A stretch of DNA of 33,500 bases, from the NCBI GenBank assembly GCA_001940725.1, contig MDVR01000055.1, positions 1-33,500 of the forward strand, written 5' to 3'. The notes beneath the pieces are model-generated. The model was given only the letters and a program-made list of their open reading frames with translations. It was not told the origin of the DNA and searched no databases. Positions 1-8,398 of the stretch are shown one piece after another (within the stretch, counting starts at the first letter, position 1; every line of letters starts with the position of its first letter). The position numbers and the translations under genes were made by a program. The stretch is from Candidatus Heimdallarchaeota archaeon LC_2 (GTDB taxonomy: Archaea > Asgardarchaeota > Heimdallarchaeia > Heimdallarchaeales > Kariarchaeaceae).

Positions 1-2
1 TA

Positions 3-191
3 ATATTTGGAAGGGATATTGCAAATAGTGTAGGAAACATAATTCGACGAGAAACAGAGATTAAGGAAAATTTACTCTCTATTGACGAGCTCAATCTTAA
101 AGAAGGAGATTGGATTGATATTGGTAAACCTTTGATAAACGGTCAAGTGTTCCCTGTAACTGTTAAATCCCTAGTTTTTCAAAAAAATTAA
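3..191 (+). CDS. C-terminal end of an unidentified protein (partial)
   Basis: An open frame enters from the left edge and ends at TAA 189-191, giving the last 62 residues of a protein. The tail is hydrophilic, begins with a charged helix (NIIRRETEIKENL) and ends in a beta-rich segment (GDWIDIGKPLINGQVF). No signal, membrane segment or recognisable catalytic motif lies in this part. It converges on the next gene with only 4 nt between the two stop codons. I do not recognise the family. That it is a real gene end is supported only by the uninterrupted frame and by the tight convergent packing. Confidence 0.5.
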   Translation: MFGRDIANSVGNIIRRETEIKENLLSIDELNLKEGDWIDIGKPLINGQVFPVTVKSLVFQKN

Positions 192-195
192 TTTC

Positions 196-1215
196 TTAAT
201 TTCTTGGGACATTGTCCGAATCAAATGATTGATTGTTAGTTGTTACATTTATATTCCATCGATTATAGAGCCAGGCAGTAAGTAAAATTGCAGAACTGTT
301 GATAACCATATCCAATAAAGAATCAGAGGCTTCAAGAGGATTTAATGATATTTCGAATAATTCCCAAAAAATTACAATTGAAATTGCATAGAGAATTCCT
401 TTTCTTATATTTTTAATAAACATCAAAATAAGTATTATAGCAACCGAACTCATTGAAAAATGAAATATCTTATCGCTACTAGTCCAATTCTGCTCCTCTT
501 GGAAAATTTCTTCATAACCATCAATCCATCTGTTATTTGGATCAATAGGACCTGGAAACCATGAGAAGCTTGCAAAAATTTCAAAAGTCATTATGAAAAA
601 AGTATATGTCATTATTTTCCGGTTGCCAACAAAATTTAATGAACCTGCATGCCCTCTGACATGTGGGAAAAATGAAAGTAGGAGTATTACATAATAAATA
701 ATAAAAAATGTACCAGCGGATACTTGTTGTTTATGAACTATGTTAATTTCCCAAGACGGCTCTTGGATATAAGGTATCAATTGATCACGGTTTAATCCAT
801 ACACAATAGTTAACATGAAAAATAATGCATAAATGAGCAATAATATTTGATTCTTCTTTATTAGATTTGAATGGTTTAGAATTAACTCTTCTGGTCTTTG
901 AGAAAATTTGATTACTGACCAAATTAATGTAGCCATAGTAAATCCTCCCCATGCATAGTTTTCAAAGACTTGATAAGATAGCCAAGTGCCGAAGATAGTG
1001 GACCAAAAAACGTTTACAACATCCCAAATAGATTCAAATAAACCCAGAAAATTCTGAAGTGGAAAATTCTGATCAGCAGTTGACATTTTATCTAATATTG
1101 ACTTAAGTGAGGATAATTGCCTTAATATAGCAAGCCAAAATAAAATCCAAAGTACTATTCTAAGTTTTGGATTATCAAGTTCAAATTTTATTTTTTGCAC
1201 TCTTATACGGTACAA
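196..1215 (-). CDS. VanZ/DUF2238-like multi-pass membrane protein
   Basis: A 339-residue, very hydrophobic protein with about eight or nine predicted membrane helices and a short basic N-terminus. The last third carries DKIFHFSMSS followed by a helix, then WELFEISLNP, then a D-x3-D-x3-N segment. This H/D/WE/D pattern is characteristic of VanZ-like and DUF2238 (YjdF-type) membrane proteins, whose biochemical role is poorly known. The longest frame begins at a TTG (minus-strand codon 1215-1213) with no good Shine-Dalgarno sequence, so a later start such as the GTG at codon 6 is possible. The gene stands alone on the minus strand. The family call rests on remembered motif spacing; function is not assigned. 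Confidence 0.55.
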   Translation of the reverse strand: MYRIRVQKIKFELDNPKLRIVLWILFWLAILRQLSSLKSILDKMSTADQNFPLQNFLGLFESIWDVVNVFWSTIFGTWLSYQVFENYAWGGFTMATLIWSVIKFSQRPEELILNHSNLIKKNQILLLIYALFFMLTIVYGLNRDQLIPYIQEPSWEINIVHKQQVSAGTFFIIYYVILLLSFFPHVRGHAGSLNFVGNRKIMTYTFFIMTFEIFASFSWFPGPIDPNNRWIDGYEEIFQEEQNWTSSDKIFHFSMSSVAIILILMFIKNIRKGILYAISIVIFWELFEISLNPLEASDSLLDMVINSSAILLTAWLYNRWNINVTTNNQSFDSDNVPRN

Positions 1216-1376
1216 AATTAGGAGAAAAAATACCTTACGTTTGTTAGTTATTAGAAATCAAATTGATTAGCCTGAATGTTTATCCAATAAAATTTATCAA
1301 TCTTAGGTATATTTTTAAAGGAATTACCTACAATTACCCAATATATAAAATGTTTTGAGCATTTTATTTGTACGAT

Positions 1377-1386
1377 AAGTTTAAGG
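1377..1386 (+). promoter_or_regulatory. TATA-like box of the formate-THF ligase gene
   Basis: AAGTTTAAGG is centred about 28 nt before the TTG start at 1410, the archaeal TATA distance for a transcript starting at or very near the start codon. No strong Shine-Dalgarno motif is seen, so a leaderless mRNA is likely. Confidence 0.3.
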
Positions 1387-1409
1387 TTATATTCTAATAG
1401 AAGACGAAT

Positions 1410-3104
1410 TTGAGTGTGAAGAGTAGCCTCGAAATTGCACAAGAAGCCAAACTCAAACCAATTGAGGAAGTTGCTGCTAGTGTTGGATTAACATCTGAAG
1501 ATATTGAATTACATGGAAAATCAATCGCAAAAATTGCGCTATCAAAAAGTAGATTAAATGAAATTAGTAAAAGTCCCAAAGGGAAATACGTTTTAGTTAC
1601 AGCAATTTCCCCTACTCCAGCGGGTGAAGGGAAAACAACAACAGCAATTGGGTTAACTCAAGGATTAGTAAAGATTGGGAAGAAAGCAATTGTTACTTTA
1701 CGACAACCCTCTCTAGGTCCAGTTTTTGGCATCAAAGGCGGTGCTGCCGGTGCAGGTTACAGTCAGGTTCTCCCTATGGAGGAAATTAACCTTGGTTTTA
1801 CTGGGGATTTTTCTAAAATTGAATCGGCTCATAATTTGCTTGCTGCAATGATGGACAATCACATATTTCGAAAGAATAAGTTGAATTTTGATTTAACCAC
1901 AATACAATATAGAAGGGCAATGGACATGAATGATCGTGCATTACGGGATATTGTGTTAGCTTTGGGGGATCCTATGATAAATGGTGTTGCAAGATTATCT
2001 GGTTTTGATATTACTGCTGCCTCTGAGATCATGGCAATTTTAGCCCTCGCAAAAGATTTACCAGATTTAAAAGATAGAATGTCTAAAATTGTATTAGGTA
2101 GGAATATGGATGGTAAAATCATTACTGCAGCAGATATTAATGCCCAAGGTGCTATGACCGCAATCATGAAACATGCAATAAAACCAAATTTAGTCCAAAC
2201 AATTGAAGGTGTACCTTGTTTCATGCATTCCGGTCCATTTGGGAACATAGCTCATGGTTGTAGTTCAATTATTGGTGATGATATCGCACTCCATATGGCG
2301 GATTATGTAATTACAGAAGCAGGTTTCGGATCTGATTTAGGAGCTGAAAAGTTCTTTGATATCAAATGTAGACAATCTGGCCATTTCCCAGATTTAGCAG
2401 TAGTGGTTACAACTATAAAAGCATTAAAAATTCACGGTGGACTTCCATATGACAAAGAATTGTTGAAAAAAGAAGATCTTCAAGCAGTAAAAGAAGGATG
2501 TAGGAATCTTGGTAAACATGTTGGTAATATGGAAGCTTTTGGAGTTCCTGTAGTTGTAGCATTGAATAAATTCCCCACAGATACAGATGCTGAAATTGCC
2601 CTTATCAAAAAACATGTAGATATTACTGGCAATGCTTTTTCTGTTTGTGAAGGTGTTGCAAAAGGTGGTGAAGGAGCTGTCGATCTTGCTACGGTAGTTG
2701 ATAATATCATTGCCTCCAGAGATCCGCCAACTCCCCAATTTATCTATGAATTAAATGAACCCATAGAAGAAAAAATTACTAAGATTGCTAAGACAATTTA
2801 TGGTGCAGGTGGTGTTGTATTCAGCAAAACAGCACAAATGAAGATAAATCAGTATAAAGAAGATGGATACGGCGACTTACCAATTTGTATGGCAAAGACT
2901 CATTTATCTTTAACAGACGATCCTACTGTCAAAGGGGCCCCACAAGACTTTGATATAACAATAAATGATGTTCGAATATCTGCAGGAGCAGGATTTATTT
3001 ATCCAATTACTGGAAAAGTGTTAACCATGCCTGGATTGCCTCCCATTCCAGCAGCAGTAAACATTGATATTGATGATGAAGGTAAGATCACCGGGTTATT
3101 TTGA
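1410..3104 (+). CDS. fhs: formate--tetrahydrofolate ligase
   Basis: A 564-residue protein, close to the usual length of the family (about 555-560). It ligates formate to tetrahydrofolate with ATP to give 10-formyl-THF, feeding the folate C1 pool or the methyl branch of the Wood-Ljungdahl pathway. Visible signatures are the P-loop TPAGEGKTT at residues 69-77, the family motif GIKGGAAGAGYSQV near 108, and the second family motif VVTTIKALKIHGG in the middle. The start is TTG with a TATA-like box about 28 nt upstream. It is a single-gene unit: no other folate genes (folD, mtd, metF) are adjacent, so its pathway partners must lie elsewhere. Fhs is patchily distributed in archaea and is often regarded as acquired from bacteria. 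The identity is secure. Confidence 0.97.
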   Translation: MSVKSSLEIAQEAKLKPIEEVAASVGLTSEDIELHGKSIAKIALSKSRLNEISKSPKGKYVLVTAISPTPAGEGKTTTAIGLTQGLVKIGKKAIVTLRQPSLGPVFGIKGGAAGAGYSQVLPMEEINLGFTGDFSKIESAHNLLAAMMDNHIFRKNKLNFDLTTIQYRRAMDMNDRALRDIVLALGDPMINGVARLSGFDITAASEIMAILALAKDLPDLKDRMSKIVLGRNMDGKIITAADINAQGAMTAIMKHAIKPNLVQTIEGVPCFMHSGPFGNIAHGCSSIIGDDIALHMADYVITEAGFGSDLGAEKFFDIKCRQSGHFPDLAVVVTTIKALKIHGGLPYDKELLKKEDLQAVKEGCRNLGKHVGNMEAFGVPVVVALNKFPTDTDAEIALIKKHVDITGNAFSVCEGVAKGGEGAVDLATVVDNIIASRDPPTPQFIYELNEPIEEKITKIAKTIYGAGGVVFSKTAQMKINQYKEDGYGDLPICMAKTHLSLTDDPTVKGAPQDFDITINDVRISAGAGFIYPITGKVLTMPGLPPIPAAVNIDIDDEGKITGLF

Positions 3105-3230
3105 TAGAACTAAATATATTAAATAAACTAAATAAATCATTATCTTCCAATTCATACGATTATCTAATATATATCGATTATTGAGATATGCATCATCAAT
3201 TCATTTCTAATTTGTTTGTTCGTGATTTGA

Positions 3231-3240
3231 CTTAAATATA
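3231..3240 (+). promoter_or_regulatory. TATA-like box of the Ras-like GTPase gene
   Basis: CTTAAATATA is a good archaeal TATA element. A start of transcription about 25 nt downstream would fall near 3263-3266, leaving a short leader that contains the GAGGTG Shine-Dalgarno site at 3274-3279. Confidence 0.45.
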
Positions 3241-3273
3241 TTGTATTGCTATATTAATTAAGCAGAATTCGGT

Positions 3274-3279
3274 GAGGTG
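3274..3279 (+). promoter_or_regulatory. Shine-Dalgarno site that fixes the GTPase start at 3284
   Basis: GAGGTG lies 4 nt before the ATG at 3284. It overlaps the upstream in-frame GTG at 3272, which is therefore unlikely to be the true start. Confidence 0.55.
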
Positions 3280-3283
3280 TAAA

Positions 3284-3994
3284 ATGCAACGAGGTATGTT
3301 AAAGAAGCTTGTCATTCTTGGAACTACTGGAAGTGGGAAAACAACATTCATGAAGAATTTAGTTGGGGATTTTGATGGTGCAGAAGTTGCACGACGGGTT
3401 GTAATCGAAGAAGCACAAATAATTAACACTTTCTCACCAATTGCAGCTGATCAGTTTGAAAACTCCACAACTACAGTTAGTATGAATGTAAAAAGTGTGT
3501 TATTTCTAACAACAAGAACTAATCAATTTCAATATTTTCCTATGACAAGTGATCTTGAACTTGACAAAGACAATCTTGATAGTGTCTATCCTACAGTTAT
3601 GTTTGATACAGCAGGACAGGAAAGATTTTCCTTTATGCAAGAAATTGGATTAAATGGTGCTGATGGTGTTTTTATTTTTGCAGACGGAACTAATATTGCA
3701 AGTGTCGAAAGAGTTTCTCAGTTTATCACAATGATAAAGGAAGAAGAAGAAAAGAAAAATAAGAAAATACCAACAGTTGTCTTTGTTAACAAAAAAGATT
3801 TAGAATCACGTGGAATATATGTTGGTGCTGCTTCTCTTAGTCGATGGATAACTGATGAGGATATTAAAATATATGAGACTACTAATACTGATATAGAAAC
3901 TTTTATGACTCCAATTAGAGTGTTCTTGAATGCGCTAGAGGGCTTTCCGATTGATGCACAGCTTATTTTCAATTCAGTGCATGAAGTTTATTGA
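3284..3994 (+). CDS. Ras-superfamily small GTPase with an expanded G1-G3 region
   Basis: A 236-residue protein from the ATG chosen for its GAGGTG site. The GTPase boxes are clear: G1 P-loop GTTGSGKT at residues 13-20, G3 DTAGQERF starting at residue 108, G4 NKKD at 169-172, and a G5-like ETT near 198. The DTAGQE form and overall fold place it with Ras/Rab/Arf/MglA-type GTPases, which bind and hydrolyse GTP as switches; Asgard archaea encode many. The spacing from the P-loop Lys to the G3 Asp is about 89 residues against about 41 in Ras, so roughly 50 extra residues surround switch I, where the likely switch threonines are in STTTV. No C-terminal cysteine motif for prenylation is present. The gene has its own promoter, and the adjacent genes suggest no partner. 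Confidence 0.88.
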   Translation: MQRGMLKKLVILGTTGSGKTTFMKNLVGDFDGAEVARRVVIEEAQIINTFSPIAADQFENSTTTVSMNVKSVLFLTTRTNQFQYFPMTSDLELDKDNLDSVYPTVMFDTAGQERFSFMQEIGLNGADGVFIFADGTNIASVERVSQFITMIKEEEEKKNKKIPTVVFVNKKDLESRGIYVGAASLSRWITDEDIKIYETTNTDIETFMTPIRVFLNALEGFPIDAQLIFNSVHEVY

Positions 3995-4065
3995 ACAGAT
4001 GTTAAGTATATAATTTTCACATCATAATATAGCTAAACTAATGATTCAACTAGGACAACGATATT

Positions 4066-4449
4066 CTATGGATTTAACTCAGTTTGATCTAACGTATCCA
4101 TCATAGCTGTTATTTCATCTGATTCCATCAATAAAAATCTCTTATCGGTGTTTTTATTATTTCTAAAAGCTTGTTCAATAGCTGAAGTTGTAAATTTGGT
4201 TCCAACTATAACTGCACCTTCCAAATCTGCATTTTCTGTAAATTGTAGTGCTTGATGGATCTTATTCACCCCAATTGTTCGATTCCAAGGATAATACAAT
4301 ACTCCCAGATTTACTCTTCTATCTCCGACTTGAGTAGTTACTGTTCCTTTAAATTTACTTACTTTTCCATTTTTGTTAAGAGGTGCGTTCTCATCTAAGC
4401 TACCAAATTTTTCCAGCACCTTTAACATTTTACTAAATGTATCACTCAT
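4066..4449 (-). CDS. small Mrr/restriction-endonuclease-like protein, probably inactive
   Basis: A 127-residue soluble protein. A short helical N-terminus is followed by beta strands (KGTVTTQVGDRRVNLGVLY) and then GAVIVGTKFTTSAIEQAF with RFLLMESDEI near the end. The second half recalls the last strand-helix units of Mrr-type PD-(D/E)XK domains (pattern 'aviVt.g.FT..A...A....i.li..del'). The expected catalytic D...(D/E)xK is not visible, so it may be a degenerate or binding-only version of the fold. A TATA-like AAATATATATAG about 25-40 nt upstream suggests a short leader. It lies 86 nt downstream of the membrane HEPN-like gene on the same strand and may share its transcript. Medium confidence for the gene, low for the fold. 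Confidence 0.6.
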   Translation of the reverse strand: MSDTFSKMLKVLEKFGSLDENAPLNKNGKVSKFKGTVTTQVGDRRVNLGVLYYPWNRTIGVNKIHQALQFTENADLEGAVIVGTKFTTSAIEQAFRNNKNTDKRFLLMESDEITAMMDTLDQTELNP

Positions 4450-4535
4450 TCAATTAATTATTAAACAAACTCATCTATATATATTTGAGATACATGGGAA
4501 ATACCCCGTTATTTCCGAACAAAAAAAAATCAATT

Positions 4536-5966
4536 TTAATTATCGAGTTTTGGTATTTTATCCACTTGTTGTGATATTTTATCGGTTTCTTCTGATTGAA
4601 GGATTTCTAAGACATTTGCGATAGTTAACAAAACTTCATTTACTGAGTTTGAAGACACCTCAAGTGAAATACCTGGTTCGTGCATCAATTTATTTCGACG
4701 GTATCGTAAATTGTTAAGAATTTTTTTATCTTCTTCATTAAGGTATCCTATTCCAAAAAGAATTTTTATTGAATTATAAAGATTATATTCTTCATCCTCA
4801 GGGGGTAAATTCATACAAATAAGAATTTCTCTAAATATATATTCTGTGATTCTGTATAGTTGAAAATACACTATCATTCTTTTTTCTTGAGATAATTTAT
4901 CCCAATTTTGTAATTGCTCTTTGATATATTCTTGATCGCTATATAGGCCTAATAAATCTTTTTCATTTAATTTCACAGGACCTATTTTAGCTCCAAGCAA
5001 GAATTGCTCTAATATTGATTTTGAGTTTTCTGAAGATTGGATACCTTCTGAACTTATAATGGATGAAAATTCACGCCAAGCAGTTTTATTTGCAAATTCG
5101 GCTCTAGCGGTGATTAAAAATTCATCTCTTAATAGTGGAATTAAAAGCTCATCCAGAGCTAAACCAACTGATTCTCTATATTTCTTTTGATCTTTGCGAT
5201 CAATTAAATTATCAAGATTATATGACGTTAAACTTCTTATTGTTTCTCTTCTCAGATATTTCTCATCTTCAGGTTCGTGGAACAAAACAGGCACAACATA
5301 GGGTAAATATTGAATTAGTCTCTCTCTTGAATAAAAGAAAAGAAGATAGGAAAATGCAAGTCCTAGTAGTAGAAAAATTGTTACTGAGAATGTGATACTC
5401 GTGTCATTAATCTGATCAAGTTCTATGAAATAAAATGGTAAGGACTTGAAATTCATAATCCAGACAATGATAATATCAAAAATAAAAAGAATTGAATTAA
5501 TACTTGAAAATAAAACTAGAGATTCAAAGTATTCAAGTGATCGAACTGGGTTAATTTTTTCTTGTCTTGAATAAAAATTATCCTTGTAATGGGCCAATGC
5601 ACGTTTGGATAATGAAGGGACTAATTTTTTTTGTATTGATTCACTGATTTCTCTTTTGTGAGTATCTCCCAAAAATAAATTTTCAATCATAAGAGTTCTT
5701 GATTCTTCAACAGTCTCATACGGTCTCTCAGCAAGTACTAGTTTATCTAACTCCGCTGTTAATCTTGTTTCAAGTCTACCACTTAAATTAGCAAATAATG
5801 AAATAATAAAAGGAGCTAATACGGTTAGAATTAAGCTTGGAAAAAGCAATAGAAGTATAACTACTACAAGAGCTCGGTCCAGAACTTGATACCGAATTGT
5901 ACTATAAAGGAAAAGGATAGCAACTTGTAGATATAATGGTCCAAGTATTCCTAATTTTACACGCAT
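4536..5966 (-). CDS. four-helix membrane protein with C-terminal HEPN-like domain
   Basis: A 476-residue protein with membrane segments at about 8-26, 31-58, 152-172 and 193-212. A charged, helical, presumably cytoplasmic tail follows from about residue 230. Residues about 365-457 are helical and contain NNLRYRRNKLMHE, where R424-x4-H429 matches the Rx4-6H motif of HEPN domains; the surroundings also resemble DUF4145-type 'LRxxRNxxxH' segments. HEPN domains often act as RNases or toxin parts in defence systems, but many are non-catalytic. The start ATG has AAGAGGATT upstream as a ribosome site. The next gene on the strand is the small Mrr-like protein 86 nt on. The membrane topology is clear; the HEPN call is a motif inference and the role is unknown. 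Confidence 0.65.
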   Translation of the reverse strand: MRVKLGILGPLYLQVAILFLYSTIRYQVLDRALVVVILLLLFPSLILTVLAPFIISLFANLSGRLETRLTAELDKLVLAERPYETVEESRTLMIENLFLGDTHKREISESIQKKLVPSLSKRALAHYKDNFYSRQEKINPVRSLEYFESLVLFSSINSILFIFDIIIVWIMNFKSLPFYFIELDQINDTSITFSVTIFLLLGLAFSYLLFFYSRERLIQYLPYVVPVLFHEPEDEKYLRRETIRSLTSYNLDNLIDRKDQKKYRESVGLALDELLIPLLRDEFLITARAEFANKTAWREFSSIISSEGIQSSENSKSILEQFLLGAKIGPVKLNEKDLLGLYSDQEYIKEQLQNWDKLSQEKRMIVYFQLYRITEYIFREILICMNLPPEDEEYNLYNSIKILFGIGYLNEEDKKILNNLRYRRNKLMHEPGISLEVSSNSVNEVLLTIANVLEILQSEETDKISQQVDKIPKLDN

Positions 5967-6299
5967 TCGAGCAATCCTCTTACTATATTTTACTTCGGTA
6001 GTTTAAACAAATTTTGCAATAGGAATAAAATTTAGGTTTGATTAATTTAATTTAATATGCTATTTATGTATAAGAATTAAGGAATTCAAGAAAGCGTATT
6101 AAGAAATGATAGGAGTTTTCTTGAATAATCTTGATGTAGATCCATTTTAGAATGTGCTGAATTTGGAACTATCCAAGATCTGTTGTTTGTTCTACTTCCA
6201 AGAGATTCTTGATTTAACTTGAAATGGCGTTCGATACTAAACATTCGGTCATTTTCACCATGATTTGAAAAGCTAACTTTTCTTGTATGTTCAGCTAAC
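5967..6299. other. gene-free stretch beyond the tnpB element
   Basis: No convincing gene is seen. A 71-codon frame (6301-6086, minus) is hydrophilic with no recognisable domain and begins next to the hairpin at 6300-6350. It is more likely chance coding, or part of the element's right flank, than a real gene. The right boundary of the tnpB element probably lies in or at the edge of this interval, but no diagnostic end sequence could be fixed. Confidence 0.3.
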
Positions 6300-6350
6300 A
6301 CTATACCAACGTCACCGTATCCTCCAGCTGCTACACTGGAATAGTATAGT
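6300..6350 (-). ncRNA. hairpin behind tnpB, candidate right end / omega-RNA structure
   Basis: Just past the tnpB stop (6361), ACTATAC at 6300-6306 is complementary to GTATAGT at 6344-6350. Inside this, CCAG 6324-6327 pairs with CTGG 6336-6339. IS200/IS605-type elements have subterminal hairpins, and their TnpB guide RNA (omega-RNA) comes from the tnpB 3' end and right end. The position and nested pairing fit such a structure. A simple transcription terminator is the alternative. Confidence 0.35.
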
Positions 6351-6360
6351 ACTTGTCTCC

Positions 6361-8016
6361 TTATAGAGAGGGACGCTTCCTTCCACTTGGTGTATTCAAG
6401 CTAGCAGGCTTCACCAAGATGGCTTTTTCATACTTTTTAACCATTGCAAGATCATTCTCAATATCATCAATTATATCAAAATTAATATCATTACTTGATT
6501 TATGATGGCTCGTTACAACGGATACAGGAACAGAAATTGCTAAATTCTTTTTGACTGTATTTGGACTTCTCCTTCTCATGCGAGAATGAGCTTTCGGTGT
6601 AGTCTTAGTACCTTTTTCTTGATATGGTCTAAGAAATCGACCTAGTCCAACTTTACTCCAAGTTGATTTTGGTGCAAGTTTCCTGTACTTTACAGTACGT
6701 TTTGCTATATTCATAGCTCCATTGAAATCGGCATTGTTGCGTACTCCACATTGGGTATTCAAACATTTGAAAAACGATTGTGTAGGTCTCTTCCCTTTGT
6801 TATTACATTTATAACAAAAGATCGAGGTCCAATATTCATCAATTGCAAATAATTTGTTTTTCAAACCGATTTCAGATAGTTTGTGTTCTAGCAATTTGGT
6901 AAATCTGAAGAAGGCCCAGGAGTTGAGTTTTTTCCTGAATTTTTTACCTTTACCATTGCCTTTTCTTCCATTTTTACGGATCCCTTTCAATTTACCTATT
7001 CCAATTTGTAAATTGAATGTTTGACTTATACTCTGGATATGTTCTACTAATTCTTTTATCAGAATACGATCATATTCTAACGAAATTATCTTTCGACTGT
7101 TTCTAAGTTCTGTTAGTTTCTTGGAAATATTACCTCTATCAATTGAATTGTTGAGCCGATGATAATATTCTCTCTGTAAACTGGCTATTTGATCTTCTAG
7201 TCTTGATAATTCTTTGAATTTATTGTCTGAATGCCAGGTTTTCCTATGTTGAATACCTGTATCAGTCATCACCACAGTAAATGCAGTTTTTTTTATTCCA
7301 AGATCAATTCCCATCACCGCCTTTGGTTTACCTTTTACTTCCTGACTTTCAATCTGTGAATTGATGGAAAAATTGGCATAATGCATTTCATCTCTTTCAG
7401 ATAATTTCTTAGATAATCTTAGTGAAGCAATATTTCCTTTGGAAATCTGTTCTACATGATATTTGCTCAGTTTCAGGGGGATTTTCAATTTGCTATGTTT
7501 TAATTTCTTTTTTACCCCATTAACAATTGACCAGTTGGTATCCATCGAATCCCTTACTGAAAGGACAGCATTATTAATACTAAAACGTCCTCTCGCTCCT
7601 CCATTGTATAAAATAGTTCTCGATAATGATCCTTGTTCTTTTCTAGGTTTATCAATTGATAATTTTGAATTTTGAATTTTTGATAGTTCAAGATATGATT
7701 TGTAAGTGCTAATTGCACTCTCCCTGCATTCTTGTAACTCATCAGTGGATATTCTAGGATATTTGCTCTTGAGATCATACATTACTTTTCTTCTACTTTT
7801 AGTGGTCAAAGTTAGACGATCCAACAAACCAGCATCAATTTGATATTTATTGCGATTTGATAATGTTACGAGGTTATCATGTTCTTTCTTGATTATTCCA
7901 AGATATTTTTTAGTGATGTTTGAATCTCGCTTTTGCATACGACGGTATCTCAATTGCTGTGATCGAGACATTTTATCCCATTTAATCGGGACTTGTATTG
8001 CAAAAGTATGTTTCAT
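6361..8016 (-). CDS. tnpB: TnpB, RNA-guided nuclease of an IS1341-like element
   Basis: A 551-residue TnpB. RuvC-I is MGIDLG with Asp238. The zinc ribbon is CYKC at 401-404 plus C418 and C423. RuvC-III is NNADFNGAMNIAKR with Asp430. The RuvC-II strand reads IGIGKLKGIRK, with Gly341 where the canonical glutamate stands; a Glu in DEYWTS (Glu394) about 53 residues later is a plausible substitute, as in the rearranged active sites known in Fanzor and some TnpBs. The N-terminal part (about 230 residues) carries a DLKSKYPRIS...ECRESA segment shared with the second tnpB in this window. The tail after the zinc ribbon is long and basic (about 110 residues), probably because it overlaps the guide RNA. 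No tnpA is present, so the element could move only if a transposase is supplied from elsewhere. The gene appears intact. Confidence 0.92.
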   Translation of the reverse strand: MKHTFAIQVPIKWDKMSRSQQLRYRRMQKRDSNITKKYLGIIKKEHDNLVTLSNRNKYQIDAGLLDRLTLTTKSRRKVMYDLKSKYPRISTDELQECRESAISTYKSYLELSKIQNSKLSIDKPRKEQGSLSRTILYNGGARGRFSINNAVLSVRDSMDTNWSIVNGVKKKLKHSKLKIPLKLSKYHVEQISKGNIASLRLSKKLSERDEMHYANFSINSQIESQEVKGKPKAVMGIDLGIKKTAFTVVMTDTGIQHRKTWHSDNKFKELSRLEDQIASLQREYYHRLNNSIDRGNISKKLTELRNSRKIISLEYDRILIKELVEHIQSISQTFNLQIGIGKLKGIRKNGRKGNGKGKKFRKKLNSWAFFRFTKLLEHKLSEIGLKNKLFAIDEYWTSIFCYKCNNKGKRPTQSFFKCLNTQCGVRNNADFNGAMNIAKRTVKYRKLAPKSTWSKVGLGRFLRPYQEKGTKTTPKAHSRMRRRSPNTVKKNLAISVPVSVVTSHHKSSNDINFDIIDDIENDLAMVKKYEKAILVKPASLNTPSGRKRPSL

Positions 8017-8120
8017 TTGATAAAATTATACACTTATCTATTAAAAACTAATTAGACAGTACAGTACAAGTGAAATTTTCCAATTTCTCCATATCTCTAT
8101 ATTTATCAATACAAGGAATT

Positions 8121-8372
8121 TTAGCTTTTCAGATCATGAAAGAATATTACCCAATTATTTTTCATTTTATCTTGGGGATTATGACAAATCCAATATCTCA
8201 CCATTGGATCTGTAAGAAATTTTTTCTTTTGATTTTCTGTTCCTATTCCAAATGGGAGAGTATAATTAATATCTCGATATTTGAATGGATTATTAATCAT
8301 CAAGAAAAATACTACTAGATTCGAAAAAAAGTAAATGCCAATTATTAAGTACACAAGCAGTAAAAGTTCCAT
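8121..8372 (-). CDS. small membrane protein, unidentified
   Basis: An 83-residue protein with a strongly hydrophobic N-terminal stretch (about residues 2-26, one or two helices) followed by a soluble tail containing PFGIGTENQKKKFLTDP. An AT-rich CTTTAAATTATA box lies roughly 20-35 nt before the ATG, consistent with an archaeal promoter and short leader. The opposite strand is also open over much of this interval, so which strand is coded is a judgement: the minus-strand product looks more protein-like (coherent anchor plus charged tail). No family is recognised. Confidence 0.45.
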   Translation of the reverse strand: MELLLLVYLIIGIYFFSNLVVFFLMINNPFKYRDINYTLPFGIGTENQKKKFLTDPMVRYWICHNPQDKMKNNWVIFFHDLKS

Positions 8373-8398
8373 TTCGATTATCTCAAATTATAATTTAA

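Larger units (their letters stand above)
6300..8060 (-). mobile_element. tnpB-only IS200/IS605-group element (first copy), approximate limits
   Basis: The interval covers the intact tnpB, the hairpin behind it and a short AT-rich leader before it. The ends are estimates: no TnpA is present, and I could not define exact left and right boundaries without an empty-site sequence. A second, related element lies at about 31300-33150 on the opposite strand. Confidence 0.45.

Noticed and set aside
4373..4624. 83-codon plus-strand frame across the gap between two minus-strand genes
   Set aside because: It overlaps the ends of both real genes and its product looks like the reverse of their coding.
6086..6301. 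71-codon minus-strand frame beyond the first tnpB
   Set aside because: Hydrophilic without domain pattern and overlapping the probable element end; more likely non-coding flank.
8070..8318. 82-codon plus-strand frame opposite the small membrane protein
   Set aside because: The minus-strand frame has a better promoter and a more protein-like product; both cannot readily be real.
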